From NCBI GenBank assembly GCA_050693935.1, contig JBOGWU010000277.1, positions 5,997-69,996 on the forward strand: DNA of 64,000 nt. Reading direction: 5' to 3'. Below are positions 8,216 to 17,625 of this stretch, piece by piece. The notes beneath the pieces were generated by a model. It did no database searches. It was given only the letters and a program-made list of their open reading frames with translations, and was not told the origin of the DNA. The number at the start of each line of letters is the position of its first letter. Position 1 is the stretch's first letter. A program made the translations under genes and the position numbers. The DNA is from WHSV01 sp050693935 (GTDB lineage: Bacteria > Actinomycetota > CADDZG01 > WHSQ01).

Positions 8216-9423
8216 GTCTGTCGCTCCGGGCTGATCCACAGCGAGACGTGGGTGGGTGCCATCGTGTGATCCACGACCGCGACCAAGCCGGAGGCGAGCG
8301 CGTCTAGCTCGACTTCGTTTCTGAGCCGCGCTCCGAAACTCTCGATGGTGTGCTCGGCGTCGTAGCGGCTGCGGTTGAAGCGGCGGTCGACCAGATGTCT
8401 GATCCGAGAACGAAGAGGTCCGAACGCGGCGACGACGGCCAGAGTCGACGCGGCCACGATGACCGGAGAATCGTCACGGACGGGAAGCACCGATTGCAGT
8501 GCCAGCACCGCCACGAGGTAGGCGCCGGCCAGCAGCGCGGTGAGCAGGCCGTAGGCCAGCGTGCGGCTGATGATGCGATCGATGTCGAAGAGCCGGTAGC
8601 GAAGCATCGCAAAGCCCGTGGCAATTGGAAGCAGCAGGACGCCAACGCTTGCGAGCAGTTCGTTACCTGCTCCCTCCGATGAGGACATGGGGCCCACAAC
8701 GGTTCCGACCACCGCGACGGCAAGGGCGAACAGGAACCACTTGAGTTGAAGTCGCTCGACCTCACCCGCGCTCCGATAGCGAAACACCAGCGATGCGAAG
8801 GAGCCGAACAGTGCGGGGATCATGAAGGCATAGGGAAGGTCCCAAAGCACCGCGGCAAGTCCCTCCAACTCCGGAGTCTCATCGAGCAACATCGGCCCGC
8901 GATATGGCCACGTACCGACTGCCCCGATTAACGTCGCGGCCACTCCGGCGAGCGCGAGTCCTTCCGCTACCCGCCAGCGTCGCGAGGGAAGCGCTCCGTC
9001 GGGAAAGCGAAGCACGGTAATGGCCGTCCACGACATGATCGGGGTCAATACCAAGTGGTAGATGCAGGATGCCGCCGCTCCACCCTGGAGCGTCCCCGGC
9101 TCGACAATGAGAGAGCGCGCCGCGTACTCGTACGCGAAGGTTCCTACCAACCCCGTCAGGCCAACGAGTACGAACAGCCGTGCCACTACGTGACCAGGTC
9201 TTCGTGACAGGACGGTGAACCCCACAACCACGAAGACGAACTGGGATAGCGAATAGATCGGATCGCTAACATCGAGGTAGTCAGCGATGCCGGCGAGTTC
9301 TTCGGGCCTCATCAGCCCGAACGCCACAGTGATGCCCGCGAGACCCGCGCTCCCAAGCAACGCTAGTGCCCGCACGACGCTCGGCCACGCCGTGCCCGGT
9401 CGCGCCAGCGCCGTCGTCTTCAT
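8212..9423 (-). CDS. multi-pass membrane sensor-like protein, array member 2
   Basis: This array member has 403 residues. ATG 9423 overlaps the stop of member 1 as ATGA, and GAGAAGG lies just upstream inside member 1. It differs in the first extracytoplasmic region (PEELAGIADYLDVSDPIY), which may be where ligand specificity lies. The common signature follows: ERLQLKWFLF, RYRLFDIDRIISRT, VAASTLAVVAAFGPLRSR, FNRSRYDAE and a final SLWI. No kinase domain is present. Confidence 0.87.
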   Translation of the reverse strand: MKTTALARPGTAWPSVVRALALLGSAGLAGITVAFGLMRPEELAGIADYLDVSDPIYSLSQFVFVVVGFTVLSRRPGHVVARLFVLVGLTGLVGTFAYEYAARSLIVEPGTLQGGAAASCIYHLVLTPIMSWTAITVLRFPDGALPSRRWRVAEGLALAGVAATLIGAVGTWPYRGPMLLDETPELEGLAAVLWDLPYAFMIPALFGSFASLVFRYRSAGEVERLQLKWFLFALAVAVVGTVVGPMSSSEGAGNELLASVGVLLLPIATGFAMLRYRLFDIDRIISRTLAYGLLTALLAGAYLVAVLALQSVLPVRDDSPVIVAASTLAVVAAFGPLRSRIRHLVDRRFNRSRYDAEHTIESFGARLRNEVELDALASGLVAVVDHTMAPTHVSLWISPERQT

Positions 9424-10622
9424 CGAGCCTTCTCCGACGAGCGCAGCCACAACGACGCATGCGCGGGGTTCACCGTGCTGCGCACGACGGCGACTAAATC
9501 GCTCGAGAGATCGTCGAGGTTCGTCTGCGCGCGGAGGCGAGTGCCGAACTTGTCGATCTCTCGCTCGGCGTCGTAGCGAGTGCGGTTGAATCGTCTTTCA
9601 ACCCGCTCGCGGATACGCGCTCGCAAAGGACCGAAGACGGCAACCACGGCGAGAGTCGAGGCGGCAACGATCAGGGGCGAGTCATCCGGAATTGGCATCA
9701 CCGACTGGAGCGCGAGCACCGCGAGTAAGTAACCGCCGGCGAGCACGGCCGTCAGCGCCGAGTACGAGATGGTCCGGCTGACCAGGCGATCGATGTCGTA
9801 CAGGCGGTAACGGAGAATCGCCACGCCCGCGCAGATCGGAGGAGCCGACAACAGGATCGGATCGACGAACGGTAGGCGTCCGCCTGCGACCTGATCGAGA
9901 ATTCCCTGCCCGACGAAACCCACCAACATCAGGACACCAGCGAAGGTGAACCATTTGAGCTGCTGGCGCTCCTCACCCCTCGAACGCCGGAACCTGGTCA
10001 CCAGGGCAGTCAGCGACAACACCACGAGCGCCAAGGCCCCGGCAAACAAAACGGCGCCGATGGCGCCCTCCTCTACGTCGCGCAGACCCGGGATACCGAT
10101 GGGGTTGATGAGCACGATCTCGCTTCCGGGAAGCTCGATCTCGGACTCCAGCGCCCCGAGCAGCACGAAGCTTCCCGTCCAGACGATGGTGGCGCGCCAT
10201 ATCCATGCAAAGCGTCCGGGGAGTGGTCTGCCCGTCGGAAAGACCTGCGGAAGCAGGAAGAGCAAGCTGGCCAGGTAAGCGAGCCAGTACCACTCGATCA
10301 CGCTTGCTAAGAGCCCCGGTGACGGCAGCGACCCCGAGCCGGACGCGAGTTCGTAGCGCGCGTAGGCCTCGACCGCGATCCCCAGCCCCCAGCTCAGCCC
10401 CGCCAAAGTGAAAATCCACCCCACGAGGTGTCCGCCGCGCCGGACCAAAATGATCCCTCCCACCACCACGTTGGGAAGCACCGCCGCCATGTGGAACATG
10501 AGCCCGTTCGCATCGAGTTCGCCCAGTTCAGCGTGCAGAATGAGGGCCGCGATCAAGGCGACCACAGCCACGGTACCGGGAATCAGGCGCGCCTTCATCG
10601 GCGCGCTTTCTGGCCTGCTCAT
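9420..10622 (-). CDS. multi-pass membrane sensor-like protein, array member 1 (first in operon)
   Basis: This is the first gene of the array and has 400 residues if it starts at ATG 10622. An ATG at 10598 (giving MKARLIPG) has a GAAAG better spaced upstream and matches the paralogues' N-termini, so the true start may be 24 bases later. About eight membrane segments precede ERQQLKWFTF and RYRLYDIDRLVSRT. The tail carries TNLDDLSSDLVAVVR, close to members 5 and 6, and ends SLWLRSSEKAR. Transcription of the whole array presumably begins in 10623-10798, which also holds the TCGTTACGA element and the divergent BTAD regulator promoter. Confidence 0.86.
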   Translation of the reverse strand: MSRPESAPMKARLIPGTVAVVALIAALILHAELGELDANGLMFHMAAVLPNVVVGGIILVRRGGHLVGWIFTLAGLSWGLGIAVEAYARYELASGSGSLPSPGLLASVIEWYWLAYLASLLFLLPQVFPTGRPLPGRFAWIWRATIVWTGSFVLLGALESEIELPGSEIVLINPIGIPGLRDVEEGAIGAVLFAGALALVVLSLTALVTRFRRSRGEERQQLKWFTFAGVLMLVGFVGQGILDQVAGGRLPFVDPILLSAPPICAGVAILRYRLYDIDRLVSRTISYSALTAVLAGGYLLAVLALQSVMPIPDDSPLIVAASTLAVVAVFGPLRARIRERVERRFNRTRYDAEREIDKFGTRLRAQTNLDDLSSDLVAVVRSTVNPAHASLWLRSSEKAR

Positions 10623-10712
10623 CGCTCCGGGCCGGCGCTATCGGTTGTCTGGATCACGCTTGCCCCCGTGATTACTCCGCTCTACGGCCCCACTCTCTAC
10701 ACCTAACGTCTG

Positions 10713-10727
10713 CGAATCGTTACGAGA
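10713..10727. promoter_or_regulatory. 15-bp element with TCGTTACGA core, copy 2
   Basis: This is identical over 15 bases to 1639-1653. It lies 91 bases upstream of array member 1 and 71 bases upstream of the BTAD regulator start, so it could control either. The core TCGT-T-ACGA is self-complementary. Confidence 0.45.
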
Positions 10728-10798
10728 AAGGCCCTTGCGCCGTTTTCGTGCGCGCGGTTCCAATATGAGTAGTACATCCACCTTTTGAGGGGACGGTT

Positions 10799-13672
10799 TT
10801 GTCCGACTTACGACTATTTCTGCTCGGTGCTCCTGGCATCGAACGAGACGGAAGCCCCGTCGACCTCGACACGCGCAAGGCCATCGCGCTCGTCGCCTAC
10901 CTGGCGATAGAGGGACAGACCTTCCGCAGAGACTCCCTGGCCGGGCTCCTGTGGCCGGAGCACGGCGGAGATCAGGCGCGCGGCGCGCTCCGGCGCACCT
11001 TGTCGACGCTCAAGAAGGGAATGGGGGGCGAGGGGGTCGAGGCCGACCGAGCCACCGTCGGCCTCACCAGCGACGCCGTTTGGACGGACGCGACGGAGTT
11101 CCGTCGGTTAATCGAACAGAGCCAGGTCCCCTTCGCGGAAGGCGACCCGGATGCGTGCTTGGCCCTGTTAGAGCGCGCCATCCAGTTGTATCGAGGCGAT
11201 TTCATGGCGGGGTTCTCGCTGCGAGACAGCGTGGACTTCGAGGACTGGCAGTACTTTCAATCCGAATCCCATCGACGGCTCATGACCGGCGCGCTGGAGC
11301 GAGCCGTTGAGTGCCTGACGATGCGCGGTCGCTTTGCGGAGGCCATCGATCGCGCTCGCCGCTGGTTATCGCTAGATTCCCTGCACGAACCGGCGCACCG
11401 CAAGCTCATGGCGTTGTATGCGTGGAACGACCAGCGCGCCAGCGCACTCAAGCAGTATCGAGAGTGCGTCGGATTACTCGATCGCGAGCTGGGTGTCCCC
11501 CCACTCGAAGAGACCACCGAGCTCTACCGGCAGATCACCGACAATCGACTCCCGGAGCCCGAGCTCCTCTCGTTGCCGCAAGAGCTCGGCTCGGTGGAGC
11601 TCGCCGGCGTGCACGCGCCCACACCTACACCACTGGTAGGTCGAACGACCGAGCTTGCGCTCCTGCTAAACGCCTACGAGTCGGTGGGCGCGGCCGGACG
11701 AGTCGCGCTCATCGAGGGCGAGGCCGGTATCGGCAAGAGCCGACTCGCCGACGAGTTCCTCGCACGGTTGCACGAGCGCGGTTCGATGACAGCAACCGTC
11801 CGCTGCCACGCAGAGGAGACTCACCTCGCCTTCGGGGTAGTCACCGGACTCCTTCGCCAGACACTCGAGGAGAAGGGAAGGGAGTGGCTTGGGGTCGTGC
11901 CCGTGCACTGGCTGAGCGAGTGTGCCCGGCTGTTGCCCGAGCTGCTGACTCTCGGCATCGACGTCCCTCCTCCCACGCGGCTGGACGACCCCGGCGCCCA
12001 GGCTCGCTTCTTCGAGGGCATAGCCAGCTTCTTGACCTCGGCGAGTAACGGGCCTCAGCGGGGAGTGCTGCTCGTCGACGATCTGCACTGGACGGACGAA
12101 TCCTCGCTGGACGCGCTCCTCTACCTTGCAGGCCGCCTCAGGGGACGGCCCCTGCTCTTGCTCGGGACCTTTCGTTCCGACGAGGTCGGAGCGTCGGCGC
12201 GTGTCCGCCGGTTGGCGACCGCGGCCGGCCAGTATTCGATAGACAACATCGAGCTCCGGCGTTTGACCCGCGACGAGGTGTCCGAGCTGGTCACCGCCGC
12301 CCGTCCCGGCGACGCGACCTTGAGCGACCGTCTCTACGAGGAGACCGAGGGACTTCCGTTCTTCCTCGTCGAGTACCTGGCGGCGCTCGACGAGGGTGCC
12401 GATCCCGAGTCGCCGCAATGGTCACCCCCGTCGGGTGTGCGCGAGCTCCTGTCGTCGCGCGTCGAGCAGCTGAACGAAACGGCGCGACAGGTGCTCACGA
12501 CCGCCGCCGTTATCGGACGGAGCTTCGACTTCGACACGGTGCGCGAGGCGGGTGGTCGCTCGGATGACGAGACCGTCACCTCTCTCGACGACCTCGCCGC
12601 CGCGGGCCTGATCAAAGAGGTGGCGCCGGCCGGGAAGGGGTTCCCCACCTTCGACTTCAGCCACGAGGGGATCCGCCGTCTCGTCTACGACGACGCAAGC
12701 AGCGCCCGCCGAAGGTTGCTACATAGGCGCGTGGCGGACTCGCTGGCGCGCTCCCGACGGCGCCCGGCGGTGGAGCCGGGGGCAGTCGCCCATCACTACG
12801 AACTCGCCGGCAACGATGCCGCCGCCGCGCGCTACTACGAGCTTTCGGGGCGCAAGGCCAGTTCGTTGTTCGCGCACGCCGAGGCAATGGCCCACTTTCG
12901 CACCGCGCTTGCGCTCGGACATCCCGAGCCCGCCCGCATTCACGAGGCCCTTGCCGACATTCAGACCTTCTCCGGCGACTACTCGGGTGCGCTGATCGAA
13001 TATGAGACCGCCGCGGCGTTGAGCGACCAGCACGATCTGGTAACGATCGAGCACAAGATCGGAACCGTGCACCATCGAAGAGGAGATCTCGACTCCGCTC
13101 GCAGCCACTTCGAAGGTGCCCTGGAGCTTCTCGACGACGACGACCACGCGCGGCGATCGCGCGTGTTCTCCGACCTCAGCCTCACGGCTCATCGCTCGGG
13201 AGAGTCCGCCACCCCGGAGCTTCTGGCGAACGAGGCCTTGGGCCTTGCCGAAAAGACCGAGGACATCAACGCGCTGGCACAGGCACACAACATCCTTGGC
13301 ATCCTGGCCAAGAGCCGGGGCGATGTGGACAGCGCGCTCGAGCACCTTCAGCAGAGCGCCGATCTGGCCAGCGATCTCAGCGACCCGACGGCTCGTATTG
13401 CGGCGCTCAACAACCTCGCACTGGCCCGGGGAGAGGCCGGTGAACGCGACGCGGCCATCGAGATCCTGAACGAGGCACTCAAACTCTGCACCGAGCAGCA
13501 GGACCGTCATCGCGAGGCCGCGTTGCATAACAACCTGGCGGACCTCTTTCATCGCAACGGAGAGCGCGAGCGCTCGATGGAACACCTCAAGCAAGCGGTT
13601 GCGATCTTCGCCGAGATCGGTTCGAAGGAGTCGACCATGCAGCCCGAGATCTGGAAGCTGGTCGAATGGTAG
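10799..13672 (+). CDS. BTAD-domain transcriptional regulator with AAA ATPase and TPR repeats
   Basis: This is a cytoplasmic signal-integrating transcription activator of 957 residues. Residues 1-95 form an OmpR-like winged helix (LRLFLLG at the start, RALRRTLSTLKK-type recognition region). About 100-250 is the bacterial transcriptional activation domain, ending LGVPPLEETTELY. An STAND/AAA ATPase has Walker A GEAGIGKSRL near 305 and Walker B VLLVDDLHW near 421. Helical TPR-like repeats cover roughly 670-940. The TTG start has GAGGGG at good spacing. The gene is divergent from the sensor array, which suggests it regulates or reads out that array. The effector is unknown. Confidence 0.93.
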   Translation: MSDLRLFLLGAPGIERDGSPVDLDTRKAIALVAYLAIEGQTFRRDSLAGLLWPEHGGDQARGALRRTLSTLKKGMGGEGVEADRATVGLTSDAVWTDATEFRRLIEQSQVPFAEGDPDACLALLERAIQLYRGDFMAGFSLRDSVDFEDWQYFQSESHRRLMTGALERAVECLTMRGRFAEAIDRARRWLSLDSLHEPAHRKLMALYAWNDQRASALKQYRECVGLLDRELGVPPLEETTELYRQITDNRLPEPELLSLPQELGSVELAGVHAPTPTPLVGRTTELALLLNAYESVGAAGRVALIEGEAGIGKSRLADEFLARLHERGSMTATVRCHAEETHLAFGVVTGLLRQTLEEKGREWLGVVPVHWLSECARLLPELLTLGIDVPPPTRLDDPGAQARFFEGIASFLTSASNGPQRGVLLVDDLHWTDESSLDALLYLAGRLRGRPLLLLGTFRSDEVGASARVRRLATAAGQYSIDNIELRRLTRDEVSELVTAARPGDATLSDRLYEETEGLPFFLVEYLAALDEGADPESPQWSPPSGVRELLSSRVEQLNETARQVLTTAAVIGRSFDFDTVREAGGRSDDETVTSLDDLAAAGLIKEVAPAGKGFPTFDFSHEGIRRLVYDDASSARRRLLHRRVADSLARSRRRPAVEPGAVAHHYELAGNDAAAARYYELSGRKASSLFAHAEAMAHFRTALALGHPEPARIHEALADIQTFSGDYSGALIEYETAAALSDQHDLVTIEHKIGTVHHRRGDLDSARSHFEGALELLDDDDHARRSRVFSDLSLTAHRSGESATPELLANEALGLAEKTEDINALAQAHNILGILAKSRGDVDSALEHLQQSADLASDLSDPTARIAALNNLALARGEAGERDAAIEILNEALKLCTEQQDRHREAALHNNLADLFHRNGERERSMEHLKQAVAIFAEIGSKESTMQPEIWKLVEW

Positions 13673-14127
13673 GCAAGGGTATCCAGCGATTCACCACAGA
13701 GTTGATGAGCGAGGGTCCGGGGACCTTCGTCGAGTTGCCGTTCGACGTTGTGGAAGCATTCGGGGCGAAGCGGGTACCGGTCCGATGCTCGATCAACGGC
13801 GCCGCGTTCCGGAGCACCGTAGCGGTTTACGGAGGCCGTTACTACCTACCGATTAACAAGAAGCTCCAAAGTGAGGCCGGGGTTACTGCGGGTGACGAGG
13901 TCGAGATGGTCGTGGATCGCGACGACGCGCCCCGCAAAATCGAAATGCCCGACGATCTCCGCAGCGCGCTGGACGAGGACGACGAAGCCCGGCTCGCCTT
14001 CGAGGCACTGTCGTTCACGCACCGCAGAGAGTACGTCGAGTGGATCACCGAGGCCAAGCGTGACGAAACCAGGCAGCGCCGAATTCGCAAGGCCGTTCAG
14101 ATGCTGGGCGAGGGAAAGACCCGCTAA
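13666..14127 (+). CDS. DUF1905/YdeI (OmpD-associated) family protein
   Basis: This 153-residue cytoplasmic protein starts at an ATG that overlaps the end of the BTAD regulator by 7 bases, so it is probably co-transcribed. Residues 1-85 match the DUF1905 beta-barrel pattern (F-VELPFDVVEAFG, then YYLPINKKL). Residues 105-150 have the YdeI-type helical tail (FEALSFTHRREYVEWITEAK, then RRIRKAV). The family is common next to regulators in actinobacteria; YdeI homologues have been linked to bacteriocin or peptide resistance in other bacteria, but the biochemical role is not settled. Confidence 0.88.
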   Translation: MVGKGIQRFTTELMSEGPGTFVELPFDVVEAFGAKRVPVRCSINGAAFRSTVAVYGGRYYLPINKKLQSEAGVTAGDEVEMVVDRDDAPRKIEMPDDLRSALDEDDEARLAFEALSFTHRREYVEWITEAKRDETRQRRIRKAVQMLGEGKTR

Positions 14128-14136
14128 GTAGAAGCC

Positions 14137-15249
14137 TCAGGGTTCGGGGGGCTCGAGCTTGCCGGTCCTGCGATCCCGCTCGGTCTTGGCCTGGTGGCAG
14201 CGATAGCACCGCGGCTTGAGGTTTCCGTGGGAGGTGGGACCTAGAGCGACGCGCGGCTGAACGTGATCGAACTCCGTCTTGAACCGGTTCCCACAGTCGA
14301 CGCACACCACGCCCTCGAAATCGGGGGCTCACCCAACTCCAGGGCGACCCGCACCTCGACCGAGGGATCGCGCGAGTAGCGCTTGAAGTTGCGCAGGTCC
14401 ACCCCGTCGAAGAACAACCCGTTCAGAAAGGCGTCCTGGGCAATCTGCTTGGCGACCTGGGGTGACACCGGGCCCACGCCGGGAATCTTGCAGACCTCAC
14501 CTTCTTTGACGTCGGTCCAGCCGCGCTTGGCCACCTCGTGGCTGACCAGGATCACCAGCTCGGGCCGCTTGGCCCGGCCCTCGCCTGCGCCCGACAGCAT
14601 CAGGGCGTAGGCATCGGCGAGATAACGCTCGAAGGGCTCTTTTTCCCCACCGGCCCTGGCCTTTCTTGCGAGCCTTTGGGCCTCGGCCTCGGCGCGCGCC
14701 ACGATCGGCGACCCGATGTGGGGCTCCAGTTCCATGTGGATGTGCACCATGCCGAGCTCATCACTGTGACTGCGCGCGCCTTGCGCGCCGCGTGCTGACG
14801 CTCGGCAAGTCCCCGGTGTTGTTCGGCCTCCAGCTTGACCTTGCGGGCCTTCTCGCGGAGCACATGGAACGACTCGGACTGAGCCACCGTCAGAAGCTCG
14901 CTGGCGGAACGGGAGCCGACTCCTAGGCCTTGGCGATCTCGCAGGCCTGGTCCAATGAGACTTCGCCGCGCTTGAGGGCGCCTTCTAGCGGCGCGGAACC
15001 ACTGAGCACCTTGCCGGTGGCGATGGTGTCCTTGGCCTTGCCCACCGAGCTCCCGGTCGACCGGGCGATCCCGGAGGGGTCGTCTAGCTTTCGCGCCAGT
15101 GCGGCGACCCCGAACGCGGCCAATCTCTGAGTCCGGGCATTAGCCTCGAGCAGCTCGCGAGCGTCGGCCGCGCCAAGCAACTCCGGCTCGAGGTTCGCGT
15201 TGGCCTTCTCGAGCAGCTCGTTGGCCTCGTCGACTTGCGTGAATTCCAT
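14137..15249 (-). pseudogene. HNH endonuclease of the DUF222 type, decayed
   Basis: Four blocks in shifting frames make one DUF222-HNH protein. The N-terminal helical block (15249-14926) runs into a TAG at 14923-14925 where GAG would continue the family pattern. The next block, read from about 14911 to 14780, and the block from about 14765 to 14327 (MELEPHIGS, then PELVILV) need single-base additions near 14906-14912, near 14766-14780 and in the G5 run at 14323-14327. The last block has the HNH/zinc motif CVDC, FDHVQP, CYRCH and ends at 14137. All three shifts are one-base losses and one nonsense change accompanies them, which favours real decay over sequencing error. This family is abundant and often mobile in actinobacteria. 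Confidence 0.8.
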
Positions 15250-15351
15250 GCCCTCATCATGACGATGAGGTGTGACGAAAACTCTTTGGCTTCAGGGTGC
15301 ACGGAGAGTTTCTGAAGTTTTTTCTCCGTTAGCCGATGGCGGGCGACAGAC

Positions 15352-15786
15352 TCAATCCGGTGAGTCCTGGATGTTCTCGGCCCCCAGTTCGATGGGGATG
15401 TCGCCCGCGGGGTTGACTACCAGACCCGTGAAGCCCTGGTCCACCGCCACCTTCAGGATCTCCGCGGTCTGTAGCAGCGTGTAGCGACCGCCGGCGGGGC
15501 GCCAGGTGTCGAGCTCATCCTCGTCGGTGAACACGGGTAGAAGGTGCTCGCCCTCCTCGTTGGCCACGATGGGCACGGTCTCCGCGTCTGCGCCCGCGTC
15601 GCCCTCTTCGTCCTCCTCGACGAAAGGCAGGATGATCGTCGCCTGGTACAACATGTCGATGACTGGCTCCCAGGCATCGAGGTCTCCGGTGCGCGAGGCT
15701 TCGGTGGCCGCCTCGATCAGGCGGCTCGTCAGAGCAGACCGTTCCTGCCGGTCGTTCTCGTCGTTCAACGAGTTGAAGATGTTCAC
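15352..15786 (-). CDS. SseB-like domain protein
   Basis: The 144-residue product starts at GTG 15786, which overlaps the stop of the upstream methyltransferase gene as GTGA. The first third is helical and acidic. The centre and end fit the SseB N-terminal domain: LPVFTDEDELDTW, a hydrophobic helix region, and GLVVNPAGDIPIEL near the C-terminus. Such proteins in actinobacteria are small cytoplasmic proteins of unknown role. It is the last gene of the iscS-mnmA operon. Confidence 0.8.
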   Translation of the reverse strand: MNIFNSLNDENDRQERSALTSRLIEAATEASRTGDLDAWEPVIDMLYQATIILPFVEEDEEGDAGADAETVPIVANEEGEHLLPVFTDEDELDTWRPAGGRYTLLQTAEILKVAVDQGFTGLVVNPAGDIPIELGAENIQDSPD

Positions 15787-16538
15787 GGAGTGGCCCTTTC
15801 TGCAAGAAGCATGATCCGGCGGCGTTTGAACACGTAGTCCTCGCCGTCGCGATGGAAGTCCATCCTCGTCTTGGGTCCGTGCTCGTCGATGAAGCGTTTC
15901 ACTCGCTCGATTCGCTCCTCCGGGAACTCGCCCGGCCACATCCAGTTCGAAAACCGCTCCCTTTGTTCCGCGATGCGCTCGGACACGATCTGCAGACCCG
16001 CCACGCGAAGAAGAGTTCGCAGCGCGCTCGGCGGTCGCGAGGATGCGTGGCTCGGATCGCGCACGATCTCGAGCTGGTTCATCACTACGGCCTCTTCGTA
16101 ACGCTCGGTCGAGACTTGGTCGACGATCAATACCCTGCCGTCTTCTCTCATCACGCGCCTCATCTCCTTGAGAATGGGCAGTGGCTCCCAGATGTGGTGC
16201 AGTGCCTGCGCGGTGGCGACCAGCTCCACCGCACGTGAGCCGAACGGCAGGCGGGCTCCGTCGGCCACCACCTGTTCCATCTCTGGATGCCTGCGCCGCG
16301 CTTCGAAGAGCATCCCGGGGGTCAGATCGACGGCGATGAGACGGGCGGCGACGTCCCCGAACAGTTGAAGGAAGTTGCCAGTTCCCGCTCCAACCTCGAC
16401 CACCGTCTCACCACCGGCCAGTCGGGCGAACTCAACCACCTTCAGCTCGTCGAAACGGCCTTGGGTTCGATCGGCGAACGACGTCGAGACCCGCTCGAAC
16501 TCCGAGCGCAGAACCTCGGTGTGCCGGCGATCAGACAC
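15783..16538 (-). CDS. class I SAM-dependent methyltransferase
   Basis: This is a cytoplasmic methyltransferase of 251 residues. Motif I VVEVGAGTGNF lies near residues 45-55, followed by an acidic residue after strand 2 (LIAVDLTPGML) and post-motif ALHHIWEPLPIL. The GTG start at 16538 overlaps the end of mnmA by 8 bases; the open frame continues upstream to 16688 but would lie inside mnmA. It resembles UbiE/methyltransferase-11 type enzymes, and the substrate cannot be read from the sequence. Coupling to mnmA hints at a role in RNA or cofactor modification, but this is weak. Confidence 0.85.
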   Translation of the reverse strand: MSDRRHTEVLRSEFERVSTSFADRTQGRFDELKVVEFARLAGGETVVEVGAGTGNFLQLFGDVAARLIAVDLTPGMLFEARRRHPEMEQVVADGARLPFGSRAVELVATAQALHHIWEPLPILKEMRRVMREDGRVLIVDQVSTERYEEAVVMNQLEIVRDPSHASSRPPSALRTLLRVAGLQIVSERIAEQRERFSNWMWPGEFPEERIERVKRFIDEHGPKTRMDFHRDGEDYVFKRRRIMLLAERATP

Positions 16539-17625
16539 GTGCCCCCGCGGCGACGGTGGACGAAATAACGCCGCCGCCGAGCAGCTCGTCGGGGCGATCG
16601 GCGTCATAGAGCGCGGCCGACTGCCCGCGGGCGACCGCCTCGACCGGGCGGTCGAAGGCCACCTCGAGCCGTCCGGCATCCGAAGCACTCACGGTTGCGG
16701 CGTGGGTTTCACCGTGAGACCTGTACTGAACCAGTACGCGCCTGCCCTCGTCCAGAGCACCGGCGACGTAGCTCGTTTCCTCGGCGACGAAACCCTCGCA
16801 GCCGAGCTCGTCGCGCTCGCTTACCACGATGGTGTTCGAGGGCGCGTCAATCGAGCGCACGAACACGGGCATGCCGAGCGAGATCCCGAGGCCCCTGCGC
16901 TGGCCCACGGTGTAGCGGGCCACCCCACGATGTTCTCCCACGCGCCGCCCGTCCGTCGTCACGATCGGCCCGGGACGGCCGGCATCGGGCATGTGATCGT
17001 CCATGTAGGAGCCCAGATCGCCCCCTCTCACGAAGCAGATCTCCTGGCTGTCGGGCTTGGTCGCAGTGGGGAGACCGAGCTCGGCGGCGATGCGGCGGGT
17101 CTCGGTCTTGGGCATGTCGCCGACGGGAAACAGCGTGCGCGCCAGCTTCGCCTGGTCGAGCATCCAGAGCACGTAGCTCTGGTCCTTGAGGGGATCGATG
17201 CCGCGCAGCAACCGGTAGGTGCCGTCGCGCTCGGCGACGCGCGCGTAGTGGCCGGTGGCCAGCACGTCGGCACCCAGCGCTCCGGCTCGCTCGAGCAGCG
17301 CGTCGAACTTGATCCACTGATTGCAGCGCACACAGGGGTTGGGCGTCCGCCCCGCGGCGTAGTCGGCGTGGAAGTTGGCGACGACAGTGTCCTCGAAACG
17401 TTCTGCGAAGTTGAGCACGTAGAAGGGGATACTCAACGTGTCTGCTACGCGGCGAGCGTCGGCGGCCGCGCCAACGTTGCAGCATCCCGAGTCGAGGTTT
17501 GCGGCCTCGCCGCGCCACAGCTTGAGCATGATCCCGGTCACGTCGAAGCCGCGCTCGACGAGCAGCGCAGCAGCGACCGAGGAGTCGACCCCGCCGGACA
17601 TGGCTACCACGGCTTTCTGCGCCAC
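16531..17625 (-). CDS. mnmA: tRNA-specific 2-thiouridylase MnmA
   Basis: MnmA adds sulfur at C2 of the wobble uridine of Lys, Glu and Gln tRNAs, using ATP and sulfur relayed from a cysteine desulfurase. The 364-residue protein has the PP-loop SGGVDSS at 10-16, the catalytic pair Cys101 (NPCVRCN) and Cys197 (QEICFV), the LKDQSYVLW segment and the C-terminal beta-barrel with YTVGQRRGL. The GTG start at 17625 directly abuts the stop of the desulfurase gene, so sulfur donor and acceptor enzymes are made from one message, as in mycobacteria. Confidence 0.97.
   Translation of the reverse strand: MAQKAVVAMSGGVDSSVAAALLVERGFDVTGIMLKLWRGEAANLDSGCCNVGAAADARRVADTLSIPFYVLNFAERFEDTVVANFHADYAAGRTPNPCVRCNQWIKFDALLERAGALGADVLATGHYARVAERDGTYRLLRGIDPLKDQSYVLWMLDQAKLARTLFPVGDMPKTETRRIAAELGLPTATKPDSQEICFVRGGDLGSYMDDHMPDAGRPGPIVTTDGRRVGEHRGVARYTVGQRRGLGISLGMPVFVRSIDAPSNTIVVSERDELGCEGFVAEETSYVAGALDEGRRVLVQYRSHGETHAATVSASDAGRLEVAFDRPVEAVARGQSAALYDADRPDELLGGGVISSTVAAGARV

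Noticed and set aside
14241..14750. A separate intact 169-residue gene
   Set aside because: It is the middle block of the decayed HNH gene; it lacks a start region and the HNH end lies in another frame.
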